The notes: generated from the sequence alone by a model not told the origin. A stretch of DNA of 31,066 nucleotides from Clostridia bacterium (GCA_900753165.1 CAADYC010000013.1:1-31066); one strand, 5' to 3'; shown: positions 1 to 7,430, counted from the stretch's first letter. Numbers and translations are program-made.

Positions 1-35
1 GGTTTAAAGAAGAAATAGAAAAAATAGTTGCATAA
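1..35 (+). CDS. C-terminal tail of an upstream CDS (partial)
   Basis: One frame (codons starting at base 3) is open from the window edge and ends at TAA 33-35, giving the tail FKEEIEKIVA. The other two plus frames stop at once. Ten residues do not identify a family, and the tail could be chance. It is listed only because the following promoter and tRNA operon make a gene end here plausible. Confidence 0.35.
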   Translation, partial: FKEEIEKIVA

Positions 36-113
36 ATTATATATTGATTTTGCGTTGCTATTATTTTTTGAATGGACAATATAAAAAAATTTTTAAAAAT
101 TTTGATAAATGTA

Positions 114-142
114 TTGACATATTAAAAAAAATATAGTAATAT
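114..142 (+). promoter_or_regulatory. Promoter of the tRNA operon
   Basis: TTGACA at 114-119 matches the consensus -35 exactly. TAATAT at 137-142 follows after 17 bases as the -10. The start of tRNA-Lys lies about 38 bases downstream of the -10, so the primary transcript would carry a short leader to be trimmed. Confidence 0.65.
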
Positions 143-180
143 TAATAAGCGTTCCGAGATAAACTTGGAAACATGGTGAC

Positions 181-256
181 GGGCTATTAGCTCAGGTGGT
201 AGAGCACTTGACTTTTAATCAAGTTGTCCCGCGTTCGAGTCGCGGATAGCTCACCA
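181..256 (+). tRNA. tRNA-Lys (anticodon UUU)
   Basis: Complete cloverleaf with encoded CCA. The acceptor stem is GGGCTAT/ATAGCTC with one G-U pair, the D stem GCTC/GAGC, the anticodon stem CTTGA/TCAAG around loop CTTTTAA (anticodon TTT), and the T stem CCGCG/CGCGG with loop TTCGAGT. The discriminator is A, followed by CCA at 254-256. First gene of a three-tRNA operon. Confidence 0.97.
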
Positions 257-293
257 AAAGAACTAAATAATTGAATAAATTATTTAGTTCTTT
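257..293 (+). other. 16-bp perfect hairpin between tRNA-Lys and tRNA-Glu
   Basis: Bases 257-272 and 278-293 are perfect inverted repeats of 16 bp (AAAGAACTAAATAATT) around the 5-base loop GAATA, beginning at the first base after the tRNA-Lys CCA. The downstream side ends in only three T before GTATATA, so it is a poor intrinsic terminator. It may be a partial terminator or a processing spacer. The function is inferred. Confidence 0.7.
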
Positions 294-301
294 GTATATA
301 C

Positions 302-376
302 GGCCCCTTGGTCAAGCGGTTAAGACATCGCCCTTTCACGGCGGAGACATGGGTTCGATTCCCGTAGGGGTCACCA
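302..376 (+). tRNA. tRNA-Glu (anticodon UUC)
   Basis: Cloverleaf with acceptor stem GGCCCCT/AGGGGTC, anticodon stem TCGCC/GGCGG around loop CTTTCAC (anticodon TTC), T arm GGG-TTCGATT-CCC and encoded CCA at 374-376. It lies five bases upstream of tRNA-Thr, so both must come from one precursor. Confidence 0.97.
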
Positions 377-381
377 AGAAT

Positions 382-458
382 GCCACTTTAGCTCAGTTGG
401 CCAGAGCACCGCACTTGTAATGCGGGGGTCCTCAGTTCGAATCTGAGAAGTGGCTCCA
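382..458 (+). tRNA. tRNA-Thr (anticodon UGU)
   Basis: Cloverleaf with acceptor stem GCCACTT/AAGTGGC, D stem GCTC/GAGC, anticodon stem CCGCA/TGCGG around loop CTTGTAA (anticodon TGT), T stem CTCAG/CTGAG, discriminator T and encoded CCA at 456-458. Last gene of the operon. Confidence 0.97.
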
Positions 459-466
459 TTAATAAA

Positions 467-511
467 GGTCAGTAGTTTTGAGAATACTCTTAATTATTGG
501 CTTTTTTATTT
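467..511 (+). terminator. Probable terminator of the tRNA operon
   Basis: GTCAGTA (468-474) can pair with TATTGGC (495-501) through Watson-Crick and G-U pairs. The T-rich run at 502-511 follows directly. The inner GAG-AATA-CTC can extend the structure. The stem is imperfect, hence moderate confidence. Confidence 0.55.
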
Positions 512-526
512 TAGAAATTTTTAGAA

Positions 527-532
527 TATAAT
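527..532 (+). promoter_or_regulatory. -10 element of the SDR reductase gene
   Basis: A perfect TATAAT at 527-532 lies 25 bases before the start codon of the reductase. No good -35 sits at the usual distance, because that stretch is the T-run of the preceding terminator. The assignment is therefore tentative. Confidence 0.4.
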
Positions 533-557
533 ATAAATATAAAAAAGGAGGTTTGAC

Positions 558-1286
558 ATGAGGAAAATTATAATAGTAACAGGTGCATCAAAGGGAATTG
601 GAAGAGAAATTGCAAAAGAATTAGCTATAAAAGGAAATATAGTAATAGCAAATTATAATAAATCTGAAAATAAAATTATAGAATTGAAAAAAGAACTTGA
701 AGAAAAAGACATCAAAATAGATACATATAAAGCTGATGTATCAAAAAGAGAAGAAGCAAAAAAATTAGTGCAATTTGCAATAGAAAAATACGGAAAAATA
801 GATGTATTAATTAATAATGCTGGAATATCACAAATAAAAGAATTTACACAGATAACAGATGATGACTGGAACAATATGATTAATACAAATTTAAATTCTG
901 TTTTTTATATGTCACAAGAAACTTGCAAAAATATGATACATAATAAAAAAGGATGCATAATTAATATATCTTCAATTTGGGGGATTACAGGTGCATCATG
1001 TGAAGTACATTATAGTGTAAGCAAAGCAGGAGTTGATGCTCTAACAAAAGCTTTGGCAAAAGAATTAGGACCTTCTAATATAAGAGTAAATTCAGTTGCA
1101 CCAGGAATTATTAATACAGAAATGAATTCACATTTAAGTGAAGAAGAAATAGAAAGACTAAAAGAAGAAATTCCATTAGAGAAAATAGGAAGAACGCAAG
1201 ATATTGAAAAATGTATTGAATGGCTTATTGAAGATGAATACACAACAGGTCAAGTTATATCAATAAATGGTGGATGGAACATATAA
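558..1286 (+). CDS. ymfI: SDR-family reductase, probable EF-P 5-aminopentanone reductase (YmfI-type)
   Basis: Classical short-chain dehydrogenase/reductase of 242 residues. It shows the NAD(P)-binding motif TGASKGIG (8-15), NNAG (86-89), and the catalytic set N111, S139, Y152 and K156. The pattern around the active site, GITGASCEVHYSVSKAG, is one I associate with the clostridial YmfI group rather than with housekeeping FabG. In Bacillus, YmfI reduces the 5-aminopentanone group on elongation factor P to 5-aminopentanol. The gene is monocistronic, not inside a fatty-acid synthesis cluster, which also argues against FabG. The start is set by a strong AGGAGG site just upstream. The SDR fold is certain; the EF-P role rests on remembered motif similarity. 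The main alternative is a FabG-like 3-oxoacyl-ACP reductase. Confidence 0.85.
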   Translation: MRKIIIVTGASKGIGREIAKELAIKGNIVIANYNKSENKIIELKKELEEKDIKIDTYKADVSKREEAKKLVQFAIEKYGKIDVLINNAGISQIKEFTQITDDDWNNMINTNLNSVFYMSQETCKNMIHNKKGCIINISSIWGITGASCEVHYSVSKAGVDALTKALAKELGPSNIRVNSVAPGIINTEMNSHLSEEEIERLKEEIPLEKIGRTQDIEKCIEWLIEDEYTTGQVISINGGWNI

Positions 1287-1287
1287 A

Positions 1288-1323
1288 CAAAAAACTCTTT
1301 AGAATATACTAAAGAGTTTTTTT
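1288..1323. terminator. Bidirectional terminator between convergent genes
   Basis: Perfect 12-bp stem AAAACTCTTTAG (1291-1302) / CTAAAGAGTTTT (1309-1320) with loop AATATA, extendable at its base. T-runs follow on both strands, so it can end the reductase transcript and that of the convergent CBM gene. Confidence 0.9.
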
Positions 1324-1324
1324 A

Positions 1325-1792
1325 CTAATTTTCATTTACTTTTCTTTTATAATTTCCAGAAAGAATTTTTGGAAAGTAAGTTATAATCTTATAAACAGCT
1401 AAACGAATTTTTTTGCTCCATAAATAAGATTTTCTTAATTTTTTTGCACTTCCCAAAGATACAGGTTCATCTTCTAAAACTAATAATTCATTTTGTTTTT
1501 TTTCTATTTCAAATGTATAATTTTGGCAATTATTATTATCCCATTCATTATTTCCATTTCTAAAACAGAAATTAAAAGTATCACCTTCAAGCAAAGTTAT
1601 TTCTGCTTGAAAACCTAATTCTGTTTTTTCCATTTTTATTTCATTTAAATTATCCCAATTGATACCAAATCCATAATGAATAAAAACTTCTTCAGAATTG
1701 TCCTGAAAAAATTTTCCTGTATAAGATATTTTTATATTACTATTTTCAACTAATTTATCTGTATTAAAAAATATGTTTTTTACTAACTCCAT
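1325..1792 (-). CDS. CBM25-like starch-binding protein without signal peptide
   Basis: Protein of 155 residues. Residues about 14-97 form a carbohydrate-binding module resembling CBM25/CBM53 starch-binding domains: a strand ending in EVFIHYGFG, W46 in NWDNL, F61 in ELGFQAEI, then GDTFNFCFRNG and W84 in NNEWDNN. These aromatic residues are the usual ligand-contacting type. There is no signal peptide or membrane segment, so the protein should be cytoplasmic. Residues about 116-151 form a strongly basic tail with interspersed hydrophobics and aromatics, which could contact a membrane or nucleic acid. The gene stands alone with its own promoter and terminator. An AAGGAG site precedes the ATG. A role in intracellular glycogen or starch handling is inference; no catalytic domain is present. 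Confidence 0.75.
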   Translation of the reverse strand: MELVKNIFFNTDKLVENSNIKISYTGKFFQDNSEEVFIHYGFGINWDNLNEIKMEKTELGFQAEITLLEGDTFNFCFRNGNNEWDNNNCQNYTFEIEKKQNELLVLEDEPVSLGSAKKLRKSYLWSKKIRLAVYKIITYFPKILSGNYKRKVNEN

Positions 1793-1829
1793 TTGATATA
1801 TCTCTCCTTATTTATCTTTTGCTACAAGT

Positions 1830-1858
1830 ATTATAATATTAAATTAAATATTGTTCAA
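1830..1858 (-). promoter_or_regulatory. Promoter of the CBM25-like gene
   Basis: Read on the minus strand, TTGAAC (1858-1853) is followed after 17 bases by a perfect TATAAT (1835-1830). The start codon is about 38 bases further on. Confidence 0.75.
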
Positions 1859-1932
1859 GTGTTTTTTGTAAAATTTTTAGAAAATTTATAAATTTTTGTA
1901 TTTTTTTAGTATTTCATAAAAATAGAAATATT

Positions 1933-1970
1933 TAAAATCATATCAAATCAATTAAAAACATATGATTTTA
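1933..1970. repeat. 11-bp inverted repeat upstream of the VanW promoter
   Basis: TAAAATCATAT (1933-1943) and ATATGATTTTA (1960-1970) are perfect inverted copies 16 bases apart, ending 15 bases before the -35 of the following promoter. It could be an operator or a weak fold-back. No T-run follows, so it is not a plus-strand terminator. Confidence 0.6.
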
Positions 1971-1984
1971 GTAAAAAAGATGTA

Positions 1985-2013
1985 TTGTAAAAAAAATAAT
2001 AATATGTTATGAT
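1985..2013 (+). promoter_or_regulatory. Promoter of the VanW/G5 gene
   Basis: TTGTAA (1985-1990), 17-base spacer, TATGAT (2008-2013). The start codon follows 30 bases later, behind the site AGGGAG. Confidence 0.65.
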
Positions 2014-2043
2014 TTATTTAGTTATGTAAAAGGGAGACCAACT

Positions 2044-3600
2044 ATGAAAGAAAAAAATAAAGTAAATAAAAGTATCAAAAATAAAATATTAGCAATATCA
2101 ATATTTATAGTATTTATAATAATTTTTTCTGTAATTTTTGCTCTTTTGAATATAAATAATAATAATATGATAATTGGTTTAAAAGTAGAAGGAATAGACA
2201 TTTCGGGGCTTTCTAGGGAAGAGACAAAATCAAAATTAGAAGAGATATATAGCAAAAAAAAGGAGCAAAGTATAAAATTAAAATATAAAGATTTTGAAAC
2301 AGAAATAAGTCAAACAACATTAGACACAAAGTTTGATATAGATAAAGCAATAAATGAATCAATTGAATTTGGAAAAAAGGGAAATATTATAACAAATAAT
2401 TATAACATATTATTAGCATTACTAGGGAAAAAAGATATAAAAATAGATATGACAATAGATGAAGAACAAGTAAAAAAAGAGATTGAAGATATTCAAACAG
2501 ATATACCAGGAACAATAATAGAACCAGATTATTATATTGAAAATGATAAACTTATAATTACACCAGGGCAAGAAGGCGTAAAAATAAATGCAGACAATTT
2601 AATAAATAAAATAAAAAATCAACTAAAAGAAATAAATACAAATCAAGAATATATTGAAATACCTGTTGAAAATGCATGGCCAGATAAAATAGATATAGAG
2701 AAAATACATAATGATATATATAAAGATGTTCAAGATGCTTATTTAACTCAAAATCCAACAACAGTACATCCAGAAGTTGAAGGTGTTGATTTTGACATAG
2801 AAGAAGCCAAAAAAATTTTAGAAGAAAATAGAGAAAAATATGAAATTCCATTAAAAATAACAAAACCAAATGTGACTATATCACAGTTAGGTTCTGAGGC
2901 TTTCCCTAATAGAATTGGTTATTATTCAACAAGATATGATGGAGGAAATGAAAATAGATCTACAAATTTAGAAATAGCTTGCAAAAAAATAAATGATAAA
3001 GTAATTTTACCAGGAGAAATATTTTCATATAACAAAACTTTAGGATCTAGAACAACTGCTGCTGGATATAAAAATGCAAAAGTTTATGAAAATGGAGCAG
3101 TAGTAGATGGTATAGGTGGAGGAATTTGTCAGATTTCATCTACATTATATAATGCAGTATTAAGAGCAAATTTGGAAATAGTAGAAAGAAAAAATCATCA
3201 ATTCATTACATCATATGTACCAGAAGGAATGGATGCGACAGTTGCTTATGGAGTAACAGATTTTAAATTTAAAAATACAAGAAAATATGCGATAAAAATA
3301 AAAGCTAGTGCAGCAAATGGTGTTGCAACAGTTGAACTTTATGGAATAAAAGAAGATACAGAATATCAAATTTCTTTTGATACTAAAACAGTTTCTACAA
3401 TTCCATATACAATTAAATATGTAGATGATAATACATTGTCAGAAGGAATAGAGGAAGTTAAGCAACAGGGAGCAAATGGTGTAATTACAGAAACATATAT
3501 TATTAAGAGCTTAAATGGGCAAGTCGTTTCAAATACACTACTTTCAAAAGATACATATAGTGCAATGCAAAGAATTATTTTAAGAGGTACAAAAAAATAA
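2044..3600 (+). CDS. VanW-family protein with PG-binding-4-like region and G5 domain
   Basis: A 518-residue envelope protein. Residues 13-35 form one membrane segment with a basic N-terminus, leaving the rest outside. Residues about 45-275 resemble the duplicated PG-binding-4 (YoaR-like) region that precedes VanW in clostridial proteins. The VanW domain (about 298-432) is clear: NRSTNLEIACKKIN, PGEIFSYNKTLG, GGGICQISSTLYN, LEIVERKNH and DATVAYGVTDFKF. A G5 domain (about 440-516) closes the protein, ending in IILRGT. VanW was named from the VanB glycopeptide-resistance cluster, but its biochemical role is unknown and most clostridial copies are unrelated to resistance. No van genes lie nearby. 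A wall-associated role is inferred from the domains. Own promoter and strong terminator, so monocistronic. Confidence 0.9.
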   Translation: MKEKNKVNKSIKNKILAISIFIVFIIIFSVIFALLNINNNNMIIGLKVEGIDISGLSREETKSKLEEIYSKKKEQSIKLKYKDFETEISQTTLDTKFDIDKAINESIEFGKKGNIITNNYNILLALLGKKDIKIDMTIDEEQVKKEIEDIQTDIPGTIIEPDYYIENDKLIITPGQEGVKINADNLINKIKNQLKEINTNQEYIEIPVENAWPDKIDIEKIHNDIYKDVQDAYLTQNPTTVHPEVEGVDFDIEEAKKILEENREKYEIPLKITKPNVTISQLGSEAFPNRIGYYSTRYDGGNENRSTNLEIACKKINDKVILPGEIFSYNKTLGSRTTAAGYKNAKVYENGAVVDGIGGGICQISSTLYNAVLRANLEIVERKNHQFITSYVPEGMDATVAYGVTDFKFKNTRKYAIKIKASAANGVATVELYGIKEDTEYQISFDTKTVSTIPYTIKYVDDNTLSEGIEEVKQQGANGVITETYIIKSLNGQVVSNTLLSKDTYSAMQRIILRGTKK

Positions 3601-3632
3601 AAGATTAAAGTATTTAAACTTTAATCTTTTTT
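3600..3632. terminator. Bidirectional terminator between the VanW gene and tRNA-Lys
   Basis: Stem AAAGATTAAAGT (3600-3611) / ACTTTAATCTTT (3618-3629), 12 bp, with a T-run on the right (plus strand) and a T-rich stretch on the left when read on the minus strand. The right T-run directly abuts the CCA end of the convergent tRNA. Confidence 0.85.
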
Positions 3633-3707
3633 GGTGCATCATCTCGGTTTCGAACCGAGGACCTTCAGATTAAGAGTCTGCTGCTCTACCAGCTGAGCTA
3701 ATGATGC
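3632..3707 (-). tRNA. tRNA-Lys (anticodon CUU)
   Basis: Minus-strand cloverleaf: acceptor stem GCATCAT/ATGATGC, D stem GCTC/GAGC, anticodon loop CTCTTAA (anticodon CTT), T stem CTCGG/CCGAG, discriminator A and encoded CCA. The anticodon stem GCAGA/TCTGA has a G-A mismatch at the top pair (27-43); the other four pairs are good. Confidence 0.95.
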
Positions 3708-3738
3708 ATAAAATTTAGTTAACTAAAACTACCTCATT

Positions 3739-3767
3739 ATTATAGACTTTTTAGGCAAATATGTCAA
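3739..3767 (-). promoter_or_regulatory. Consensus promoter of tRNA-Lys (CUU)
   Basis: On the minus strand a perfect TTGACA (3767-3762) is followed after exactly 17 bases by a perfect TATAAT (3744-3739), as expected for a strongly expressed stable RNA. Confidence 0.9.
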
Positions 3768-3830
3768 TAGTTTATATTGTAAATTTTTAAACTATATAGA
3801 AAATTATGTTAACAAAATATTAAAAACACA

Positions 3831-3859
3831 TTGACATTTTTTAAATAAAAAGTTAAAAT
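3831..3859 (+). promoter_or_regulatory. Promoter of the CorA gene
   Basis: TTGACA (3831-3836), 17 bases, TAAAAT (3854-3859), 33 bases before the start codon. Confidence 0.8.
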
Positions 3860-3892
3860 ATAGTATAGTGAAAAATAGAAAGAGGTAGGGTT

Positions 3893-4843
3893 ATGCTAAA
3901 AATATACAATACAAATATAGAAACAAATAAAATAGAAGAAATAAAAGAATTTAAAAAAGGAAGCTGGATAAGTTTAGTAAACCCATCGGAAAATGAAATA
4001 AAAAAAGTATGCGAAAATGTTCAAATTCAAGAAGATTTCATAAGAGATGCATTAGACTTCGAAGAAAAAGCCAGGATAGATAATGAAGAAGATGATGGAA
4101 CAACATTATTTGTAGTAGATGTTCCAATTATTGAAAAAAGTGAAGAAAATGATGTATATACTACAATGCCATTAGGAATGATTGTAGTAAGAGATGATTA
4201 TTTTATAACAATTTCATTAAGAAAAAATAAAGTAATAGAAGACTTTGAAAAAATGAAAATAAAGAATTTTCAAACATATAAAAAATCAAAATTGATATTT
4301 CAAATATTATACTTAAATTCTTCATATTATTTAACATATTTAAAGCAAATAAATAAAGAAACAGAAATTGCAGAATATATATTAAAAAAATCAATGAAAA
4401 ACAAAGAGTTGTTAAAATTATTGAGCTTAGAAAAAAGTTTGGTTTATTTTACAACATCATTAAAATCAAATGAACTTGTAATGGAAAAAACAATGAGGGG
4501 CAAAATAATTAAATTGTATGAAGAAGATGAAGATATACTAGAAGATGCTATTACAGAAAATAGACAAGCAATAGAGATGTCAAAAATATATAGTGATATT
4601 TTAAATGGAACTATGGATGCATATGCTTCTATAATTTCAAATAACTTAAATGGAGTTATGAAGTTTTTAACATCAATAACAATTGTACTTGCAGTTCCTA
4701 CAATGGTTTCAAGTTTTTGGGGAATGAATGTTAATTTGCCATTTCAAGATAGCAAATTTGGCTTTCCAATAATGATATTAATATCAATTGCATTAACATT
4801 AATTGTTACATGGTGGCTAAAAAGAAAAGAAATGCTTGATTAA
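3893..4843 (+). CDS. corA: CorA-family divalent-cation (magnesium) transporter
   Basis: A 316-residue CorA-type channel. The long N-terminal cytoplasmic alpha/beta domain (about 1-150) is followed by the long charged stalk helix and two C-terminal membrane helices (about 257-276 and 291-309). The family-defining GMN motif lies at 277-279 within FWGMNVNLPF, where it forms the outer pore mouth. CorA proteins work as homopentamers in the inner membrane and import Mg2+, sometimes Co2+ or Ni2+. The protein ends in a short basic tail after the second helix, as usual. Length and topology are normal. The gene has its own promoter and a shared terminator. Substrate specificity cannot be read from the sequence. 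Confidence 0.93.
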   Translation: MLKIYNTNIETNKIEEIKEFKKGSWISLVNPSENEIKKVCENVQIQEDFIRDALDFEEKARIDNEEDDGTTLFVVDVPIIEKSEENDVYTTMPLGMIVVRDDYFITISLRKNKVIEDFEKMKIKNFQTYKKSKLIFQILYLNSSYYLTYLKQINKETEIAEYILKKSMKNKELLKLLSLEKSLVYFTTSLKSNELVMEKTMRGKIIKLYEEDEDILEDAITENRQAIEMSKIYSDILNGTMDAYASIISNNLNGVMKFLTSITIVLAVPTMVSSFWGMNVNLPFQDSKFGFPIMILISIALTLIVTWWLKRKEMLD

Positions 4844-4848
4844 AAAAT

Positions 4849-4885
4849 AAAAATGGAGATATAAAATAAATATATCTCCATTTTT
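4849..4885. terminator. Bidirectional terminator between corA and the CapA-like gene
   Basis: Perfect 15-bp stem AAAAATGGAGATATA (4849-4863) / TATATCTCCATTTTT (4871-4885) with loop AAATAAA. T-rich flanks occur on both strands and both genes converge on it. Confidence 0.92.
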
Positions 4886-4905
4886 GTGTTTATATAATTT
4901 AAGAG

Positions 4906-6201
4906 CTAATTAATTTCAGGACCCAAAATGCTAGTAATTTTTTCTAATTGAGTTTTCAAATTTTTATATAATATAGAAGTTATATAAGAGGTATCTCCAG
5001 ATTCATATTGAGCAATACATTTCTTTATATCTAAAATTTTAAATTTATGTGTTTTTACACTAGTATTTTTGTACATATAAATTGGCACATAATCAACCTT
5101 ATTTATTGAAATTTTTCCATCTAGATTTTTAGTTATATTTAAATTCAAAATAGCAGAATCCTTAGTGATTTCATCTCTTTGATCAGCAGTAAAATTACCT
5201 AAAGCATAAACAACAAAAACATCTTTAGTAGTACCATCATCTAATGTTATTGTTTTCTTTTCCATTGGTTCTAAAACATGAGGGTGATTTCCAATAATTA
5301 TATCAACACCATTTTTAAATAGATAGTCAGCAAGCTCTTTTTGTTCACTATTTGCAACAGTTTTATATTCAGTTCCCCAATGCATACAAGCAACAATCAT
5401 ATCAACATTTTGTTCTTTTGCCTTTTCAATCTGTTTTGAAATTAAATTTTTATCAATTAAATTTAAACAATATTTTTTATCAGATGGAACAGGTATACCA
5501 TTAGTTCCATAAGTATAATTTATAAATGCAATTTTTATACCTTTAACATTTTTTATTAAAAGTTTTTCCTGATCTTCCGCAGTTTTATATGTACCAAGAT
5601 GTGAAATATCAGATTCATCTAAAACATCAATAGTTCTACAAAGACCAGAATATCCATAATCTAATGCATGATTACCAGCTAATGAAATTACATCAACACC
5701 AATTTTATTTAAACTTGTTGCTAAACTATCAGGAGAGTTAAATGTAGGATAATTGCTATATCCTCGTTCTTCTCCAGCAAAGGTTGTTTCTAAACTTCCA
5801 ACAGTAATATCTGCAACTTTTGTATAATATTTTATATCTTCATAAACATAAGAAAAATCATATTCTTTTGTTTCACTATTATATGCATCCCAATATTGTG
5901 TATTATGGCATAATGTATCGCCTATTGCCGTAAGTGTAAAATTAATAGGATTTTCTTCAGTATTAGTATAGCTTATATTGTTTTCACTATTTTCTAAATC
6001 ATTTAATTGATTCATATTATTATCTATATTTGTATTTTGATTTTTTACATAATTATGGTTGTTTTTATAATAATTATGTAAATTTTTAAATAAAAATATT
6101 AAAATAACGGTTATTAAGATAATAATTAAGATTTCTAAAATCTTTTTTAGCTTTTCTTCCTTCAGATTTTTTTTGTTTCGATTTCTTTGATTTCTCCTCA
6201 T
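4906..6201 (-). CDS. CapA-family protein (poly-gamma-glutamate/capsule-type metallophosphatase fold)
   Basis: A 431-residue membrane-anchored protein. A very basic N-terminus precedes one membrane helix (about 21-38), then an Asn-rich linker (about 41-85) leads to an extracellular CapA/PgsA domain (about 87-385). Typical metallophosphatase-like signatures are GD (94-95), SLETTF (136-141), AGNHALDYG (175-183), CMHWGTEY (272-279), GNHPHVLEP (304-312) and ALGNF (333-337). In Bacillus, PgsA/CapA is part of the poly-gamma-glutamate synthase, but no pgsB/C homologues are present here. Isolated CapA proteins are common in Clostridia with unknown substrates. The start is supported by AAAGGAG upstream. 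Fold confident, biological role unknown. Confidence 0.88.
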   Translation of the reverse strand: MRRNQRNRNKKNLKEEKLKKILEILIIILITVILIFLFKNLHNYYKNNHNYVKNQNTNIDNNMNQLNDLENSENNISYTNTEENPINFTLTAIGDTLCHNTQYWDAYNSETKEYDFSYVYEDIKYYTKVADITVGSLETTFAGEERGYSNYPTFNSPDSLATSLNKIGVDVISLAGNHALDYGYSGLCRTIDVLDESDISHLGTYKTAEDQEKLLIKNVKGIKIAFINYTYGTNGIPVPSDKKYCLNLIDKNLISKQIEKAKEQNVDMIVACMHWGTEYKTVANSEQKELADYLFKNGVDIIIGNHPHVLEPMEKKTITLDDGTTKDVFVVYALGNFTADQRDEITKDSAILNLNITKNLDGKISINKVDYVPIYMYKNTSVKTHKFKILDIKKCIAQYESGDTSYITSILYKNLKTQLEKITSILGPEIN

Positions 6202-6251
6202 TACAATCTCCTTTTAAAATAAAAGTAATATTAATAATTTTTACTATTTAC

Positions 6252-6280
6252 AAAATATCATATATAGAAAAAATTATCAA
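6252..6280 (-). promoter_or_regulatory. Possible promoter of the CapA-like gene
   Basis: On the minus strand TTGATA (6280-6275) is followed after 17 bases by TATTTT (6257-6252). The -10 is weak and the call is tentative. Confidence 0.35.
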
Positions 6281-6299
6281 TAAAAATTTAATAAAAGAA

Positions 6300-6328
6300 T
6301 TGAAAAAAAATATATATAATGATATACT
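6300..6328 (+). promoter_or_regulatory. Promoter of the L,D-transpeptidase gene
   Basis: TTGAAA (6300-6305), 17 bases, TATACT (6323-6328), 31 bases before the start codon and divergent from the CapA-like gene. AAGGAG precedes the ATG. Confidence 0.72.
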
Positions 6329-6359
6329 TTAAAAAGAAAATAAATAAGGAGAAAATTAA

Positions 6360-7358
6360 ATGGAAAAAAAGAAAATTTATATTATATTGTCAATAATAAT
6401 AGCAATATTGATAATTTCTGGAATAGTATATATTAATATAAAAGAAAATAAAACAATAGAAACAGATGGACAAGTAATAGAAGAAGAAAATATAGAAGAG
6501 TCAGAAGTAGATGAAAATGAGATTAATGAGATTAGTGATGAAAATGAACCAGTAAATGAGAATGCTATAGATGAAAATGAATTAAAAGAAAGTAAAGTTG
6601 AAGATGAAAAAGAAGTTAAAGAAAACAAAAACAAATATTATGTAAAAGTAAATAATACCGCAAATGTTGTAACAATATATACAAAAGATTCAGAAGGAAA
6701 TTATACAGTCCCAGTAAAAACAATGATATGTTCAATAGGTACTGCAACACCAAAAAGTGGAAAATATAAATTAAATGGAACAAAACATAGATGGCATACA
6801 TTATTTGGACATACTCCAGGAACATATGTATATGGACAATATACAACAGCAATAGTTGGAAATATTTTATTTCATTCAGTTCCATACACAACAAAAGGAG
6901 ATCCATCAACATTAGAATATTTAGAATATGATAAATTAGGAACAAAAGCATCAGCAGGTTGTATAAGACTAACAGTTCAAGATGCTGCATGGATTTATAA
7001 TAATATATCAACAGGAACAATTGTTGAATTTTATAATGATTCAAATCCGGGACCATTAGGGAAACCAAGTTCACAAAAAATCTCTGGTAATATAGTTTGT
7101 AGAGGATGGGACCCAACAGATTCAGATAGTAGAAATCCTTGGCGAAATGGAGGAAACTCAACAACAAATAATGATACATCAAAAAATGAACAACAAAAAC
7201 CAGAAGAAAAACCACAAGATAAACCAAAAAATAATCAAGAAAACAAAAATGATGAAAACAATATAATTAACAATACAATAGAAAATAATGTTATATCAAA
7301 TAATGTAATAAATAATATTGCTATAAATCAAACAGTAGTAAATAATGCTACAGAATAA
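6360..7358 (+). CDS. Membrane-anchored L,D-transpeptidase (YkuD domain)
   Basis: A 332-residue protein with one N-terminal membrane helix (about 6-26). A very acidic Glu/Asn/Asp linker (about 33-90) leads to a YkuD domain (about 92-225). The catalytic signature is H172 in LFHSVP and S198-A-G-C201-I-R203 (SAGCIRL), with C201 the expected nucleophile. Such enzymes make 3-3 peptidoglycan cross-links or attach proteins to the wall outside the membrane, and are insensitive to most penicillins. Residues about 226-265 form a short Pro/Gly/Trp-containing extension. The last 65 residues are Asn/Gln/Lys-rich low complexity with repeated NN pairs. Own promoter and terminator, so monocistronic. The tail is unusual for the family and its function is unknown. 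Confidence 0.92.
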   Translation: MEKKKIYIILSIIIAILIISGIVYINIKENKTIETDGQVIEEENIEESEVDENEINEISDENEPVNENAIDENELKESKVEDEKEVKENKNKYYVKVNNTANVVTIYTKDSEGNYTVPVKTMICSIGTATPKSGKYKLNGTKHRWHTLFGHTPGTYVYGQYTTAIVGNILFHSVPYTTKGDPSTLEYLEYDKLGTKASAGCIRLTVQDAAWIYNNISTGTIVEFYNDSNPGPLGKPSSQKISGNIVCRGWDPTDSDSRNPWRNGGNSTTNNDTSKNEQQKPEEKPQDKPKNNQENKNDENNIINNTIENNVISNNVINNIAINQTVVNNATE

Positions 7359-7361
7359 ATG

Positions 7362-7398
7362 AAAAAATCAAGAATAAAAGATAAATTCTTGATTTTTT
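7362..7398 (+). terminator. Terminator of the L,D-transpeptidase gene
   Basis: Perfect 14-bp stem AAAAAATCAAGAAT (7362-7375) / ATTCTTGATTTTTT (7385-7398) with loop AAAAGATAA, ending in a run of six T. Confidence 0.92.
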
Positions 7399-7430
7399 GT
7401 TTTAATATGAATAAATTTTAAATATTAACA

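Noticed and set aside
558..1286. Housekeeping fatty-acid synthesis FabG
   Set aside because: It is not within a fab cluster, and the active-site flank GITGASCEVHYSVSKAG fits the EF-P reductase group better. FabG remains possible.
2044..3600. Glycopeptide-resistance gene cluster
   Set aside because: Only a VanW-domain protein is present; no van ligase, dehydrogenase, dipeptidase or two-component genes are nearby.
6616..7227. 203-codon minus-strand ORF within the L,D-transpeptidase gene
   Set aside because: It is Leu/Tyr-rich, a product of AT-rich codons read backwards, with no RBS or family resemblance. The plus-strand gene has intact catalytic motifs.
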